A DNA stretch of 64,000 nucleotides from Neobacillus drentensis NBRC 102427 (GCF_001591445.1 NZ_BCUX01000003.1:248001-312000), one strand, 5' to 3'; shown: positions 8,871 through 18,527, counted from the stretch's first letter. Notes: generated by a model not told the origin, from the letters alone. A program made the numbers and translations.

Positions 8871-8963
8871 TTTATTATTTGAAATATACTTGCATTCGAT
8901 AATGTCGACCCTTACCCTATCATTGATTGTTCCCCGTTATAAGGTAGTTTTTCAAAGTCATAC

Positions 8964-8978
8964 AAAATATGAATATTT
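8964..8978. repeat. Palindrome, copy 2, upstream of korA
   Basis: An exact 15-bp copy (AAAATAT-GA-ATATTT) of the element at 8855, spaced 109 bp centre to centre, in the same orientation. It does not fit the Fnr, Rex or CodY consensus that I know. Confidence 0.45.
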
Positions 8979-9048
8979 AATATTTATATTCTAAAAATCA
9001 TCAAATAGTATATTGGTATAATATTTTCATTTTTATCTAACTAAAAAA

Positions 9049-9071
9049 ACCTGCTTGTTGAACAAGCAGGT
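9049..9071 (-). terminator. spoVS terminator
   Basis: ACCTGCTTG pairs perfectly with CAAGCAGGT around a 5-nt loop, with a minus-strand T run after it. It separates spoVS from korAB. Confidence 0.88.
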
Positions 9072-9117
9072 AAAATAAATTCCCTATCGTCTGGTCTCAT
9101 GTAATAGTCTATCGCTT

Positions 9118-9378
9118 TCAACGCGGTTCTACAATTAGCTTGATAGCTGTGCGTTCTTCTCCGTCAATTAAAATATCGGTAAACGCAGGGATACAGATTA
9201 AATCAACTCCGCTAGGTGCTACAAATCCTCGAGCAATCGCTACTGCCTTAACGGCTTGATTCAATGCACCCGCCCCAATTGCCTGTATTTCCGCTGCACC
9301 TCTTTCACGCAGAACCCCGGCAAGCGCACCAGCTACAGAATTAGGATTAGATTTTGCTGAAACTTTTAATATATCCAT
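9118..9378 (-). CDS. spoVS: Stage V sporulation protein S
   Basis: An 86-residue Alba-fold protein, strongly conserved in spore formers. In B. subtilis SpoVS is needed for stage V (coat and core maturation) and loss also affects septation. The sequence begins MDILKVSAKSNPNSVAGALAG and contains GAGALNQAVKAVAIARGFVAP, both typical; length is exactly the family's. The ATG follows AAGGAGG. It has its own terminator and the ymdB terminator lies upstream, so it is monocistronic. TTGACA with a 17-bp spacer and TGGAAT is present around 9435-9465 on the minus strand as a possible promoter, but in B. subtilis the gene uses sigma-H and I could not see a good sigma-H match. Confidence 0.96.
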   Translation of the reverse strand: MDILKVSAKSNPNSVAGALAGVLRERGAAEIQAIGAGALNQAVKAVAIARGFVAPSGVDLICIPAFTDILIDGEERTAIKLIVEPR

Positions 9379-9534
9379 TTCTAGCTCCTCCTTAGAAAAT
9401 CCCGATCCCGCATGAGCAGTTTCATGAACAAATCAGGTTATAACATTCCACTGCTACTATATTCAGCTGTCAAAAAACATATTCCAGCTTGGACGAAAAA
9501 ATTAGAAAAGCGGGCGCTCCCTTTTAAAAAAAAA

Positions 9535-9555
9535 AGAGCAAATGAAATTTGCTCT
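9535..9555 (-). terminator. ymdB terminator
   Basis: AGAGCAAAT pairs with ATTTGCTCT around a 3-nt loop, followed on the minus strand by ten T. The stem overlaps the ymdB stop codon. Confidence 0.88.
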
Positions 9556-10352
9556 TAAGAGTAAAACGGATGGTCATCATTAATTAGAATAGGTTGTATC
9601 TTTTTGGTGAAACCGGTTTTTCGATCAAGTTCAATTACTACTGCACTTAACTGACTTCTTCCTGAGGTAGGAACTTCAAACCGGACTGGGAGGCTGGTAA
9701 GGAACCTTTTAAGAACAGCTTCTTTTTCCACGCCTAATATTCCATCATAAGGCCCCGTCATCCCTACATCGGATAAATACCCCGTGCCGCCTGGCAGGAC
9801 CCTGTTATCGGCCGTCTGAACATGTGTATGTGTACCAACGACAGCTGATACTCTTCCGTCTAAATACCATCCCATTGCCTGCTTCTCACTAGTTACCTCC
9901 GCATGGAAATCAACAAAGATAAATGGGGTTCTTTCTCTTGCAATTTCAAGCAATTCATCAGCTTTTTTAAATGGACAATCCAGTGGCGCCATAAAGGTTC
10001 GTCCCTGCAAATTAATAACAGCAACTTCCAAATCATTAACTTTAAAGAATGCCATCCCCTTCCCAGGAGTCCCTTCTGGAAAATTGGCTGGTCTGACCAT
10101 ATTTTTGGCAGTATCGATAAATTCAAATATCTCACGATTATCCCAAGTGTGATTACCAAGTGTGATAGCCTGTGCACCATAGCCTAAAAATTCGCGGTAG
10201 ATTTTTTCGGTAATCCCCTTACCTCCTGCGGCATTCTCACCATTAATAATCGTAAAGTGAGGCCGATATTTTTCTTTTAATTTAGGTAGGTATTCCTTCA
10301 CCATATCCCGTCCTGGTGAGCCGACGACGTCTCCAATAAAGAGTAGAATCAT
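9555..10352 (-). CDS. ymdB: YmdB, calcineurin-like metallophosphoesterase
   Basis: A 265-residue metallophosphoesterase. B. subtilis YmdB hydrolyses 2',3'-cyclic nucleotides and influences biofilm versus motility gene expression. The metal-binding signature motifs are in order: FIGDVVGSPGRDMV (residue 5 on), NGENAAGGKG, GNHTWDNREI, DFHAEVTSEKQ and VGTHTHVQTAD. All ligand Asp, Asn and His residues are present. The ATG follows AAAGGGAC. It lies just downstream of rny, the usual arrangement; the terminator after rny implies that ymdB also depends on read-through or on its own promoter. Function is inferred from the family. Confidence 0.94.
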   Translation of the reverse strand: MILLFIGDVVGSPGRDMVKEYLPKLKEKYRPHFTIINGENAAGGKGITEKIYREFLGYGAQAITLGNHTWDNREIFEFIDTAKNMVRPANFPEGTPGKGMAFFKVNDLEVAVINLQGRTFMAPLDCPFKKADELLEIARERTPFIFVDFHAEVTSEKQAMGWYLDGRVSAVVGTHTHVQTADNRVLPGGTGYLSDVGMTGPYDGILGVEKEAVLKRFLTSLPVRFEVPTSGRSQLSAVVIELDRKTGFTKKIQPILINDDHPFYS

Positions 10353-10439
10353 TATTTGTCCCTTTCGTAAATAAATTGTTATTGTTAAAATAGTATCACA
10401 AAATGGAACTATTTAATTGGATAGGGTAGTGCAAAAAAC

Positions 10440-10463
10440 AAAGCGGTGCATGTGCACCGCTTT
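10440..10463 (-). terminator. rny terminator
   Basis: AAAGCGGTGCA pairs perfectly with TGCACCGCTTT around a 2-nt centre, overlapping the rny stop. On the minus strand the U tract after it is poor (TTTGTTTTTTG), so partial read-through into ymdB is possible. Confidence 0.75.
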
Positions 10464-12021
10464 ATTTCGCGTATTCTACAGCCCGTGTCTCACGGATGAC
10501 TGTCACTTTAATATGTCCCGGATAATCGAGCTCCTCCTCAATTCGCTTACGAATATCTCGTGCTAATCGATGTGCAGCAAGGTCATCCACTGAATCTGGT
10601 CTTACAATAATTCGCACTTCACGACCGGCTTGAATGGCAAAGGATTTCTCTACACCTTCATAAGACTCAGAAATTTCCTCTAACTTTTCAAGACGACGGA
10701 TATAGTTTTCAAGTGTTTCACTACGTGCGCCTGGTCTTGCTGCTGATAAGGCATCTGCAGCTGCTACTAAAACGGCTATTATTGATGTCGCCTCAGTATC
10801 ACCATGATGGGAAGCAATACTATTGATTACTACCGGATGTTCCTTATATTTGGTTGCAAGTTCAACCCCAATTTCAACATGGCTGCCTTCTACTTCATGA
10901 TCGATTGCTTTTCCAATATCATGAAGCAGGCCAGCGCGACGTGCTAAGGTTTCATCTTGGCCAAGCTCAGCGGCAAGTAACCCAGATAGCTGTGCAACTT
11001 CCACTGAATGCTTTAATACGTTTTGACCATAACTTGTACGGAATTTTAAACGGCCGAGAATTTTGATTAAATCCGGGTGAAGTCCATGAACACCCACTTC
11101 AAATGTGGTTTGCTCCCCAACCTCACGAATATACTCATCCACTTCACGGCGTGATTTTTCTACCATTTCCTCAATTCGCGCTGGATGGATACGACCATCT
11201 TGAACTAATTTCTCAAGTGCTAAGCGAGCCGTTTCACGACGAATCGGATCAAATCCTGATAGAATAACTGCTTCAGGAGTATCATCAATAATCAAATCAA
11301 TTCCTGTTAATGTTTCAAGTGTACGAATATTTCTTCCTTCACGGCCAATAATGCGGCCCTTCATTTCGTCATTTGGTAGGTTGACGACAGAGACAGTCGT
11401 TTCCGCAACATGGTCAGCAGCGCAACGCTGGATTGCTAGCGAAAGTATTTCCTTTGCCTTCTTGTCAGCTTCCTCTTTTGCACGATTTTCGCTTTCCTTA
11501 ATCATTATCGCTGTATCATGGGTTAGTTCCTGTTCCATTCTATCAATAATGATTGTTTTTGCTTCCTCGCGCGTTAAGCTCGATATTCGTTCGAGTTCAG
11601 TTTGTTGTTTTCTTACCAACTCGTCCACTTTGCTTTCCATCTCTTCAATATGCTGTTGTCTTTGGTTTAGAGAATCATCCTTCTTTTCTAAAAGATTTTC
11701 ACGCTTGTTTAACGTTTCCTCTTTTCGATCTAAATTCTCTTCTCTTTGCAGTAAACGGTTTTCTTGTTTTTGCATTTCATTTCTTCGTTCACGAACCTCA
11801 CGTTCTGCTTCTGTGCGAAGCTTGTGAATTTCATCCTTTGCTTCTAGCAAAGCTTCTTTTTTCAATGAATCAGCATCACGTTTCGCATCTTCAAGAATCT
11901 GCTCTGCAGCATTCTTTGCTCCTGCTACTTTTGCTTCAGCAATGGATTTATGAACAAAATAGCCAACAACGGCACCGACGATAAGGCCAAGCAAAATGGA
12001 GATGATAGTCATTGGTTCCAA
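10462..12021 (-). CDS. rny: Ribonuclease Y
   Basis: The membrane-anchored endoribonuclease that initiates much mRNA decay in Firmicutes. A single N-terminal membrane helix (about 5-25) is followed by a coiled coil rich in charged residues (30-200). Then come a KH domain with [15 protein letters not shown] and an HD domain with [12 protein letters not shown], whose His-Asp pair binds metal. The 519 residues match B. subtilis. I keep the TTG start at 12021 because AGGAGG lies 8 nt before it; the in-frame ATG three codons later would be 17 nt away. A strong sigma-A promoter lies at 12160-12188. RicA, encoded in this window, is part of the complex that tunes RNase Y. Confidence 0.97.
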   Translation of the reverse strand: MEPMTIISILLGLIVGAVVGYFVHKSIAEAKVAGAKNAAEQILEDAKRDADSLKKEALLEAKDEIHKLRTEAEREVRERRNEMQKQENRLLQREENLDRKEETLNKRENLLEKKDDSLNQRQQHIEEMESKVDELVRKQQTELERISSLTREEAKTIIIDRMEQELTHDTAIMIKESENRAKEEADKKAKEILSLAIQRCAADHVAETTVSVVNLPNDEMKGRIIGREGRNIRTLETLTGIDLIIDDTPEAVILSGFDPIRRETARLALEKLVQDGRIHPARIEEMVEKSRREVDEYIREVGEQTTFEVGVHGLHPDLIKILGRLKFRTSYGQNVLKHSVEVAQLSGLLAAELGQDETLARRAGLLHDIGKAIDHEVEGSHVEIGVELATKYKEHPVVINSIASHHGDTEATSIIAVLVAAADALSAARPGARSETLENYIRRLEKLEEISESYEGVEKSFAIQAGREVRIIVRPDSVDDLAAHRLARDIRKRIEEELDYPGHIKVTVIRETRAVEYAK

Positions 12022-12159
12022 TCGTTACACCTCCTCTTGCTATGAACTTTTGTTACATTTTTTAAGTGTCGGCATGTACATTGTTTAGACTCAACATACA
12101 GCAAGCACCAAGGCTTTTTCGGAATATAATATTACCAAAAATGTAAAATATACATGTTA

Positions 12160-12188
12160 ATTGTAAAGGTGGGGATATTCATTGTCAA
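12160..12188 (-). promoter_or_regulatory. rny sigma-A promoter
   Basis: On the minus strand, TTGACA (12188-12183), a 17-bp spacer and TACAAT (12165-12160). Transcription should begin near 12153, giving a leader of about 130 nt. Confidence 0.85.
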
Positions 12189-12247
12189 GGCTTAGTCCTA
12201 CTGGCTTTTTGAAATATTTAGAATAGGACATCATTTATTGGAAAAAA

Positions 12248-12275
12248 GGAGCAAAACTTTATTAAGCTCTGCCCC
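12248..12275 (-). terminator. recA terminator
   Basis: A ten-pair stem with three G-U pairs (GGGGCAGAGC with GTTTTGCTCC), an 8-nt loop and a TTTTTT run on the minus strand, seven bases after the recA stop. Confidence 0.78.
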
Positions 12276-12281
12276 TCAACT

Positions 12282-13325
12282 TTAGTCTATTAATTCAAAT
12301 TGTTCATCGTCGTCTTTCTCAGTGACAAATTTTTCACCGTCTAAACCATAATGTTCACGGATTTTTCCTTGAATTTCAAGGCGAATATCTGGATTTTCTT
12401 TCAAGAATAACTTTGCATTTTCACGGCCTTGACCTAATCTTTCACCATTATAGGAGTACCATGACCCGCTCTTTTCAACAATATCTAATTCTGAGCCAAG
12501 ATCAATGATCTCACCTTCTTTAGAAATTCCTTCACCATACATGATATCTACCTCTGCAGTTCGGAAAGGAGGAGCAACTTTATTCTTAACTATTTTTATC
12601 TTCGTCTTATTACCTACGATATCAGTTCCCTGTTTTAACGCCTCTGCACGTCGTACTTCAATACGGACGGTGGAATAGAATTTTAATGCGCGTCCACCTG
12701 GTGTGGTCTCAGGGTTTCCAAACATAACGCCAATTTTTTCACGAATTTGATTTATAAAGATTGCAATGGTCTTTGATTTGTTGATGGCACCAGATAATTT
12801 ACGCAGTGCTTGCGACATCAAACGAGCTTGTAAGCCCATGTGAGAATCTCCCATTTCGCCTTCAATTTCCGCTTTTGGAACTAAGGCTGCTACTGAGTCG
12901 ACTACAATAATATCAATTGCACCACTTCGGACTAATGCTTCTGCGATTTCAAGAGCTTGTTCACCTGTATCAGGCTGTGATAGCAATAACTCATCAATGT
13001 TAACACCTAATTTTTGGGCATAAGCCGGGTCAAGGGCATGTTCAGCATCAATGAATGCTGCCTGTCCACCATTTGCCTGAACTTCAGCGATCGCATGCAG
13101 AGCAACTGTTGTTTTACCAGAGCTCTCAGGGCCATAAACTTCGATAATACGGCCCCTAGGATATCCACCCACTCCAAGTGCTGCATCAAGCGCTAAAGAA
13201 CCACTTGGACTCGTTAAAATCTTCGTATCTGTTTTCTCTCCCATCTTCATGACGGAACCTTTACCAAACTGCTTTTCTATTTGCTTTAACGCCATTTCTA
13301 AGGCCGCTTTACGATCATTACTCAC
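12282..13325 (-). CDS. recA: RecA recombinase
   Basis: The ATP-dependent strand-exchange protein of homologous recombination, which also triggers LexA self-cleavage in the SOS response. The Walker A motif is GPESSGKTT (about residue 65), the Walker B region [10 protein letters not shown], and loop L2 is around [19 protein letters not shown]. The 347 residues are normal, and the acidic tail [12 protein letters not shown] is as in Bacillus. The start is GTG at 13325, with GGGAGG 9 nt upstream. A sigma-A promoter and a LexA box precede it, and it stands between terminators, so it is monocistronic and SOS-controlled. cinA lies upstream, the usual pairing. Confidence 0.98.
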   Translation of the reverse strand: MSNDRKAALEMALKQIEKQFGKGSVMKMGEKTDTKILTSPSGSLALDAALGVGGYPRGRIIEVYGPESSGKTTVALHAIAEVQANGGQAAFIDAEHALDPAYAQKLGVNIDELLLSQPDTGEQALEIAEALVRSGAIDIIVVDSVAALVPKAEIEGEMGDSHMGLQARLMSQALRKLSGAINKSKTIAIFINQIREKIGVMFGNPETTPGGRALKFYSTVRIEVRRAEALKQGTDIVGNKTKIKIVKNKVAPPFRTAEVDIMYGEGISKEGEIIDLGSELDIVEKSGSWYSYNGERLGQGRENAKLFLKENPDIRLEIQGKIREHYGLDGEKFVTEKDDDEQFELID

Positions 13326-13394
13326 GAATTATTTCCTCCCTTATATATAAACACATGCAAATTGCTATAATCTATTAAATAAATACCTATTAAT

Positions 13395-13423
13395 AATATA
13401 ACCGCTTTTCGGATATTTGTCGA
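13395..13423 (-). promoter_or_regulatory. recA sigma-A promoter
   Basis: On the minus strand, TCGACA (13423-13418), a 17-bp spacer and TATATT (13400-13395), each one base from consensus, about 70 bp before the GTG start. Confidence 0.82.
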
Positions 13424-13432
13424 GTAAAAAAA

Positions 13433-13446
13433 CGAACATTCATTCG
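13433..13446 (-). promoter_or_regulatory. LexA (SOS) box of recA
   Basis: CGAATGAATGTTCG on the minus strand matches the Gram-positive SOS box CGAACnnnnGTTCG with a single change (C to T in the left half). It lies 9 bp upstream of the -35, the position used by LexA at recA in Bacillus. Confidence 0.75.
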
Positions 13447-13585
13447 TTTATTTTCAAAGCAAAATTGATGTAATAAAAGGAAATTCCCCCTGCTTTTTGC
13501 ATATATTTGCACTTTTGGTTGGCTGATAAGGCTAAATTCATCCATTTTCCGAATTCCCCCCCTTCTCAATTATTCAAAAAAAAAA

Positions 13586-13613
13586 TCACAGAATACTAAT
13601 TAGCATTCTGTGA
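13586..13613 (-). terminator. cinA terminator
   Basis: TCACAGAAT pairs with ATTCTGTGA around a 10-nt loop and is followed on the minus strand by nine T. It overlaps the cinA stop and isolates recA from the upstream pgsA-cinA unit. Confidence 0.88.
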
Positions 13614-14849
13614 CTCTTTTATGATGCGAAGGAGAAAATAGCAGCCAAATTTTACTGCACGATTCCGGTTCGCTTCTCTCGTTCCGCCCAGGGTAATCTT
13701 TTCAACAGTTGTTGGTCTTCCCTTAACTGCAATTCCAATAAATACGGTACCAACTGGCTTGCCTTCAAGTTCTTCAGGGCCAGCAACACCCGTAAAGCTA
13801 ATTCCGATATCGGTATTAAATAGCTTAGAGGCATTTTCAGCCAACTCACAAGCACACTGTTCACTTACGGCACCATATGTATTAAGCGTTTCTTCCTGCA
13901 CCTGTAAGAGCTGTTGTTTCACTTCATTTGAGTAACAAACCACACCACCGAAAAACACTGAGCTTGCACCAGAAATTGATGTTAACTCCTGTTGAAAAAG
14001 TCCTCCTGTTAAACTCTCAGCGGCAGTAATCGTTAACTTTCTTTCTTTTAAATTTTTCATTACCTCTTTCAATAGAGACGTATCATCATAGCCATATAAA
14101 AATGCCCCTACACGTTGGTTTATCGTTTTTTCCAACTCATCAAGCATCGACTGTGCAGTATTTTCATCCACATGGTTTGCCGTCAACCGTAAAGTAACCT
14201 CGCCGTCTCCTGCAAGCGGGGCAATCGTCGGATTGCTTTGTGCATCAATTAAATCGATAACTTCAGTTTCCAACGCTGCTTCCCCAATCCCAAAAAACCT
14301 TAACACTCTTGAAACAATTTTCTCATTGGAATTGTTAACTTTTGAAAGAGCTTGAACGCCAAACTGGAGAAACATCGGCTCCATTTCCTTTGGCGGGCCA
14401 GGCAGCAGCATATATGTATGACTTCCAGAATCTAATACCATGCCTGGAGCCATCCCATGATTATTTGGGAGAATATGAGACCCCGCTAAGACGAGTGCCT
14501 GCTTTCGGTTATTTTCTGTCATGACCCGATTGGTTCGCTCAAAAAAAAGTTCAATCGAAGCTAATGCCATTTCATCGATAACGAGTTCTTTACCAAGATG
14601 ACGAGCAATGGTTTCTTTAGTCAAATCATCTTTTGTAGGTCCAAGACCACCTGTAAATATGATTACCTCAGCACGATTTTCAGCTAATTCAATTGCTAAT
14701 TTTAGCCTGTCGGGATTATCACCAACAACAGTATGAAAATAAACATTAATACCGAGCCCTGCTAATTGCTGAGATAAAAACCTCGCATTGGTATTCACAA
14801 TCTGTCCAAGCAATAATTCCGAACCAACAGCAATAATCTCAGCATTCAT
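13596..14849 (-). CDS. cinA: CinA, competence/damage-inducible protein with NMN deamidase domain
   Basis: A two-domain protein of 417 residues. The N-terminal molybdopterin-binding-like (COG1058) domain has [14 protein letters not shown] and [14 protein letters not shown] (residues 8-75). The C-terminal CinA amidase domain has [15 protein letters not shown] and [12 protein letters not shown], including the serine region used in nicotinamide mononucleotide deamidation. In B. subtilis the gene is induced in competence and lies directly upstream of recA. Which activity dominates here cannot be read from the sequence. It follows pgsA by 36 bp and is likely co-transcribed with it. Confidence 0.95.
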   Translation of the reverse strand: MNAEIIAVGSELLLGQIVNTNARFLSQQLAGLGINVYFHTVVGDNPDRLKLAIELAENRAEVIIFTGGLGPTKDDLTKETIARHLGKELVIDEMALASIELFFERTNRVMTENNRKQALVLAGSHILPNNHGMAPGMVLDSGSHTYMLLPGPPKEMEPMFLQFGVQALSKVNNSNEKIVSRVLRFFGIGEAALETEVIDLIDAQSNPTIAPLAGDGEVTLRLTANHVDENTAQSMLDELEKTINQRVGAFLYGYDDTSLLKEVMKNLKERKLTITAAESLTGGLFQQELTSISGASSVFFGGVVCYSNEVKQQLLQVQEETLNTYGAVSEQCACELAENASKLFNTDIGISFTGVAGPEELEGKPVGTVFIGIAVKGRPTTVEKITLGGTREANRNRAVKFGCYFLLRIIKESQNAN

Positions 14850-14885
14850 AACTTCACACCTTTCTTACCTTTAGTAAACTTTTGC

Positions 14886-15470
14886 TTACTTTGAATTTTT
14901 AAGTACATGACTATTTTTCACAAAATAATCCCAACCGGACCATATAGTAAAAATTAAGGCAACCCACAATGACACGACATCAAAACGAAATGGTATCATT
15001 GCAAAAATAATATTATGTAATAAAAGCGATGATATAGCGACAATTTGCGCCCATGTTTTAATTTTGCCCAGCATATTAGCCGCGACAACTTCGCCTTCTC
15101 CTGCGAGCAAGAGACGTAATCCAGTTACTGCAAACTCCCTGCTAATAATAATTATTACTAACCACGACGGTGCATAAACATCATGCAGTTCAACTAATAC
15201 GATAAGTGCAGCTGATACAAGTAACTTGTCCGCAAGTGGGTCTAGAAATTTCCCCATATTGGTCACAAGGTTATATTTTCGGGCATAATGGCCATCAACC
15301 CAATCCGTTGAAGACGCTAAAATGAAAATTAATGCACCGACAAAATGGGTAACTGGAAGGTCAGCCCCAAGAAGATGCATGTCACCCCATTTAAAGGGAA
15401 CAAGCATAATAATCAAGAATATTGGAATTAATAATATTCTTGATACAGTAATTCTATTCGGAATATTCAT
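14886..15470 (-). CDS. pgsA: CDP-diacylglycerol-glycerol-3-phosphate 3-phosphatidyltransferase
   Basis: An integral membrane enzyme that makes phosphatidylglycerophosphate, the committed step to phosphatidylglycerol. The CDP-alcohol phosphotransferase signature DG..AR...G...D...D is present as WVDGHYARKYN followed by GKFLDPLADK (about residues 58-82), with all three key Asp present. Several hydrophobic segments span the 194 residues. The ATG follows GGAGG. It lies between ymfM and cinA as in B. subtilis. Confidence 0.95.
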   Translation of the reverse strand: MNIPNRITVSRILLIPIFLIIMLVPFKWGDMHLLGADLPVTHFVGALIFILASSTDWVDGHYARKYNLVTNMGKFLDPLADKLLVSAALIVLVELHDVYAPSWLVIIIISREFAVTGLRLLLAGEGEVVAANMLGKIKTWAQIVAISSLLLHNIIFAMIPFRFDVVSLWVALIFTIWSGWDYFVKNSHVLKNSK

Positions 15471-15521
15471 AGTTTTCCTCCGTTTAATTAATAAAAGTGA
15501 AAAATAGTCATCAATAGATGA

Positions 15522-16421
15522 CTATTCTTCTTTCAGAACATATTGAATCGTTATGTTCTGAACATTCGCAGTTGCAGGGACTGCATACTCAAGCTTTTGG
15601 TCATTAACATAAATTTCAGTTTCAGCAGCGTTTCCGACTCTGATAACAGCCAAACTTTCTGCTGATAAATCTTCTGTTTGGCTCTCAGTTCCACCTGTTT
15701 TAAGTGTTCCCTGAAAAAAGGATTTCCCTTTTCCATTTTTAATACTAACCCAGGTTTGACCTTTAGAAACCAACTTCACGACAAATTTATCTGCATTTTT
15801 TAATTCATAAGTTGAATTCCTGCCGCTGCTTTGAACCGCTGTAATTTCTTGTTTTGGAGTCTCTTCTACGGCTGTTTGTTCCTCTACCTGTGCTGTATTA
15901 TCCTTCTGGTTCTCGTTGTTTTTCTTAACAACTTTATTATCTGGTTTGTCTTTTTCAAGATTATTGGATTTCACAATTTTAGCTGGTTCAGTTTCCTTCC
16001 CAATAGATTCATCAGAATTTCCGCCAGCATGATTTGAAATAAAATAATATAAAAGGCTCGCTACTCCAATCACAAACACACCGATTAATATCTTTGGGAG
16101 AATAGCAAAGATTTTGGAATTACCTTCCGTAAGCGTTTTGTGAGTTTTCACTCTAGATAATTGCTGGGGTAAATCCTCATTATAAGTAGCAGGAATTTCA
16201 CCTTGATAAGTTTCAAAAATCTCATCAGGGTTAAGGCTTAAGGCCTCTGCATATTGCTTAATAAATGCACGCACGTAAAAATTCCCTGGCATGCTCGAAT
16301 AATTACCTTCTTCAATTCCAATTAAATAACGCTTTTGAATTTTAGTCATGGATTGTAAATCATCCAAGCTTAATCCTTTAGCTAGTCGGACTTCTTTAAG
16401 TCGATTCCCTAATTCAGACAC
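15522..16421 (-). CDS. ymfM: RodZ-like helix-turn-helix membrane protein YmfM
   Basis: A bitopic membrane protein of the RodZ family, linked to cell-shape control through MreB in rod-shaped bacteria. Residues 1-70 form an XRE-type helix-turn-helix (LGNRLKEVRLAKGLSLDDL, YLIGIEEGNY). A single membrane helix lies at about 108-128 (ILIGVFVIGVASLLYYFI). A Lys/Asn/Glu-rich linker follows, then a C-terminal DUF4115 beta domain (TWVSIKNGKGKSFFQGTL). The start is GTG, with GGAAGGTG 7 nt before it. Its length of 299 is close to that of B. subtilis YmfM, and it precedes pgsA as usual. Confidence 0.9.
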   Translation of the reverse strand: MSELGNRLKEVRLAKGLSLDDLQSMTKIQKRYLIGIEEGNYSSMPGNFYVRAFIKQYAEALSLNPDEIFETYQGEIPATYNEDLPQQLSRVKTHKTLTEGNSKIFAILPKILIGVFVIGVASLLYYFISNHAGGNSDESIGKETEPAKIVKSNNLEKDKPDNKVVKKNNENQKDNTAQVEEQTAVEETPKQEITAVQSSGRNSTYELKNADKFVVKLVSKGQTWVSIKNGKGKSFFQGTLKTGGTESQTEDLSAESLAVIRVGNAAETEIYVNDQKLEYAVPATANVQNITIQYVLKEE

Positions 16422-16442
16422 CTGTTAACACCTTCCAATTTA

Positions 16443-17231
16443 TTAAAAATCAAAATCTCCAAAATCAGATCCGGAGAACATGTTATTCTGGTCAACGACC
16501 TCATATGTAATCTCTTCTTCTGCGTCATTCCTAAGCTCGATTATATAATCAAAATCATCAAGTGTATATTCTGAGTTTTGTACAAAGATATCAGGATGCT
16601 CGATTACTTTTACTGACGGCAGACGCATGATTTCGCGGACAAGTTGCCAATGACGCTCATTTGCTCGTCTTGTTGAGACGATTCCATCAAGAATAAATAG
16701 ATTATTTTCGTTGTATTCATCCTCAATTAGTTGATTACGGATGGTTTGTTTTAACAGAGTAGAAGAAACAAATAACCAGCGTTTATTTGCACAAACACTT
16801 GCTGCGACTAATGATTCTGTTTTTCCGACCCGAGGCATTCCTCGAATACCAATCAACTTATGCCCCTCCTGCTTAAATAATTCTGCCATAAAATCAACCA
16901 ATAAGCCAAGTTCATTCCTTACAAAACGGAAGGTTTTTTTATCATCGGCATCTCTTTGAATATAGCGCCCATGTCTAACTGCGAGCCTATCACGCAGTTT
17001 CGGTTCTCTAAGTTTAATTAGTTTTATTGTGTCCATAGTATGTAATATTGACTCAAGTCGTTTAATTTGATCATCGTCTTTTGCTAAAATGAGCAATCCC
17101 CGTCTGCCTTCATCAACCCCATTAATCGTTACAATATTAATAGAAAGCATTCCCAGCAAGGATGAAATGTCCCCCAATAGCCCTGGACGATTTTTTTGTA
17201 TCTCATATTCTAAATACCATTCTTTTTTCAA
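16443..17231 (-). CDS. ymfK: YmfK family protein (DUF3388)
   Basis: A 262-residue protein of unknown function. The N-terminus LEYEIQKNRPGLLGDISSLLG looks like an ACT domain. The middle contains GIRGMPRVGKTESLVAAS (about residue 140), which resembles a P-loop, followed by LFILDGIV, a Walker B-like strand; nucleotide binding is therefore possible but unproven. I place the start at TTG 17231, where AAAGGAGG lies 8 nt upstream; the longer ATG start at 17282 has no ribosome site. It sits between ymfJ and ymfM as in B. subtilis. Confidence 0.88.
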   Translation of the reverse strand: MKKEWYLEYEIQKNRPGLLGDISSLLGMLSINIVTINGVDEGRRGLLILAKDDDQIKRLESILHTMDTIKLIKLREPKLRDRLAVRHGRYIQRDADDKKTFRFVRNELGLLVDFMAELFKQEGHKLIGIRGMPRVGKTESLVAASVCANKRWLFVSSTLLKQTIRNQLIEDEYNENNLFILDGIVSTRRANERHWQLVREIMRLPSVKVIEHPDIFVQNSEYTLDDFDYIIELRNDAEEEITYEVVDQNNMFSGSDFGDFDF

Positions 17232-17375
17232 GATATAAACCTCCTTTAAAGAAGTTTCGACATATTTTTTACATTTCCTCATCTAAACCCTATAATAAAT
17301 GATTTTGGTTGAAGATGAAAGTAAAAACAAAGATATTCGTTCTTTATCGGTGGTTTTAGAAATTTATGCAAAGAA

Positions 17376-17401
17376 AAAGAGAGGAGAACCCTCCTCTCTT
17401 T
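17376..17401 (-). terminator. ymfJ terminator
   Basis: AAAGAGAGGAG pairs perfectly with CTCCTCTCTTT around a 4-nt loop, overlapping the ymfJ stop; the minus-strand tail is TTTTTCTTTG. Confidence 0.82.
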
Positions 17402-17658
17402 TAGCGGCCGCCGTTATTCTGGATAAGTTTAATCATCATATTAGCAATCGCCTGTTGTTCATCCTTATCAGCGACTGACCAGAGGTCTGAAAGAATTCTT
17501 TCCTGCTCATTTTTAGGCTCTACTTGATTTGCTAAATAATCTCCAATTTGAAAGGCGAGATTACTAACTGCTCCCTCACTCATACCTTCATTTTGTGCAT
17601 GGTGAAGACGATCAGCTAGAAAGTCCTCCCACTGTTTCCAGTTTTCTAAAACAGACAT
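17401..17658 (-). CDS. ymfJ: YmfJ family protein (DUF3243)
   Basis: An 85-residue, mostly helical soluble protein of unknown function, conserved in Bacillus at this locus. It opens MSVLENWKQWEDFLADRLHHAQ and ends with KLIQNNGGR. There is no membrane segment or metal motif. The ATG follows AGGAGGG. It is flanked by terminators on its downstream side; no separate promoter was identified with confidence. Confidence 0.88.
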   Translation of the reverse strand: MSVLENWKQWEDFLADRLHHAQNEGMSEGAVSNLAFQIGDYLANQVEPKNEQERILSDLWSVADKDEQQAIANMMIKLIQNNGGR

Positions 17659-17735
17659 TGTTTTCCCTCCTTTGAATTAGTACATGGTTATTTTGTGATG
17701 AAGTGAAGCGAACTATACATGAATAAATATGAATT

Positions 17736-18455
17736 TCAGGTATACCATCCTCCATTTAATGAAAGAACTTGACCTGTCATATACGAGGATTCCTCAGAGA
17801 GCAAAAAGGCAACACTCTTAGCTACCTCTTCTGGCATTCCTAATCTTCCCATCGGAATTTCATACGAAATCTGATCCACCTCTTCTTGGGAAAAACCATT
17901 CATCATCGGTGTTGCAATCGCACCAGGGGCAATTGCATTAACACGAATGCCATTAAGTGCTAATTCTTTGCTTAACGCCTTTACAAAGGCAATTTGGGCA
18001 CCCTTGGCTGTTGAATAAGCTACCTCACAGGCCGCGCCTGTTTGACCCCAAATGGATGTAATGACGACAATGCTCCCTTTTCCTTTACTAAGTAATTTTG
18101 GCAGCAGTTCTTTTGTGAGCATTAATGGATTTAGCACGTGAATATTGAGTAATGCTTCCGCTTCAGTATGCTGCAAATCAACAAGCAGTCCATATTGACT
18201 GTTTCCACCACAATGGATAATAGCATCTATCGAAAAAATCTCTGAATTAACCTTCGTATATCCATTCGGAACAGAAAAGTCTGCACAGATAGGAATATAC
18301 TCTCCACCGTAAGTCTGTAGTTTTTTGATTAATTCTCCGATTGATTGTTCATTTTTATTATAATGCAGATACAAATGATAGCCTTTTTCTGCTAGGTTCA
18401 ACGCAATCGCTTGTCCGATTCCACCACTAGCACCCGTGATTAGTACATATTTCAT
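17736..18455 (-). CDS. ymfI: EF-P 5-aminopentanone reductase YmfI (SDR family)
   Basis: A short-chain dehydrogenase/reductase. In B. subtilis YmfI reduces the 5-aminopentanone group on Lys32 of elongation factor P to 5-aminopentanol, which helps translation of polyproline and swarming. The NAD(P) motif TGASGGIG is at residues 8-15. The catalytic tetrad is visible as the Asn region, S in ITSIWGQ, and YSTAKG (Tyr and Lys). The C-terminal GQVLSLNGGW is SDR-typical. I start at ATG 18455 (MKYVLITG); an upstream in-frame GTG at 18464 is also possible and the ribosome site (AAAGAG) does not decide. It follows ymfF-ymfH, the same cluster as in B. subtilis. A generic ketoacyl reductase role is the alternative. 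Confidence 0.88.
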   Translation of the reverse strand: MKYVLITGASGGIGQAIALNLAEKGYHLYLHYNKNEQSIGELIKKLQTYGGEYIPICADFSVPNGYTKVNSEIFSIDAIIHCGGNSQYGLLVDLQHTEAEALLNIHVLNPLMLTKELLPKLLSKGKGSIVVITSIWGQTGAACEVAYSTAKGAQIAFVKALSKELALNGIRVNAIAPGAIATPMMNGFSQEEVDQISYEIPMGRLGMPEEVAKSVAFLLSEESSYMTGQVLSLNGGWYT

Positions 18456-18496
18456 TTTTCCCACACACTCTTTCTAGAAACTTAAAACAGAGAAAA

Positions 18497-18518
18497 AAGC
18501 GCCGGGGTTACGACGCTT
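18497..18518 (-). terminator. Hairpin between ymfH and ymfI
   Basis: AAGCG/CGCTT closes a 12-nt loop that can add two G-C pairs, followed on the minus strand by TTTTTTC. It is a modest terminator that would lower ymfI transcription relative to ymfF-ymfH. Confidence 0.6.
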
Positions 18519-18527
18519 CCACGTTTG

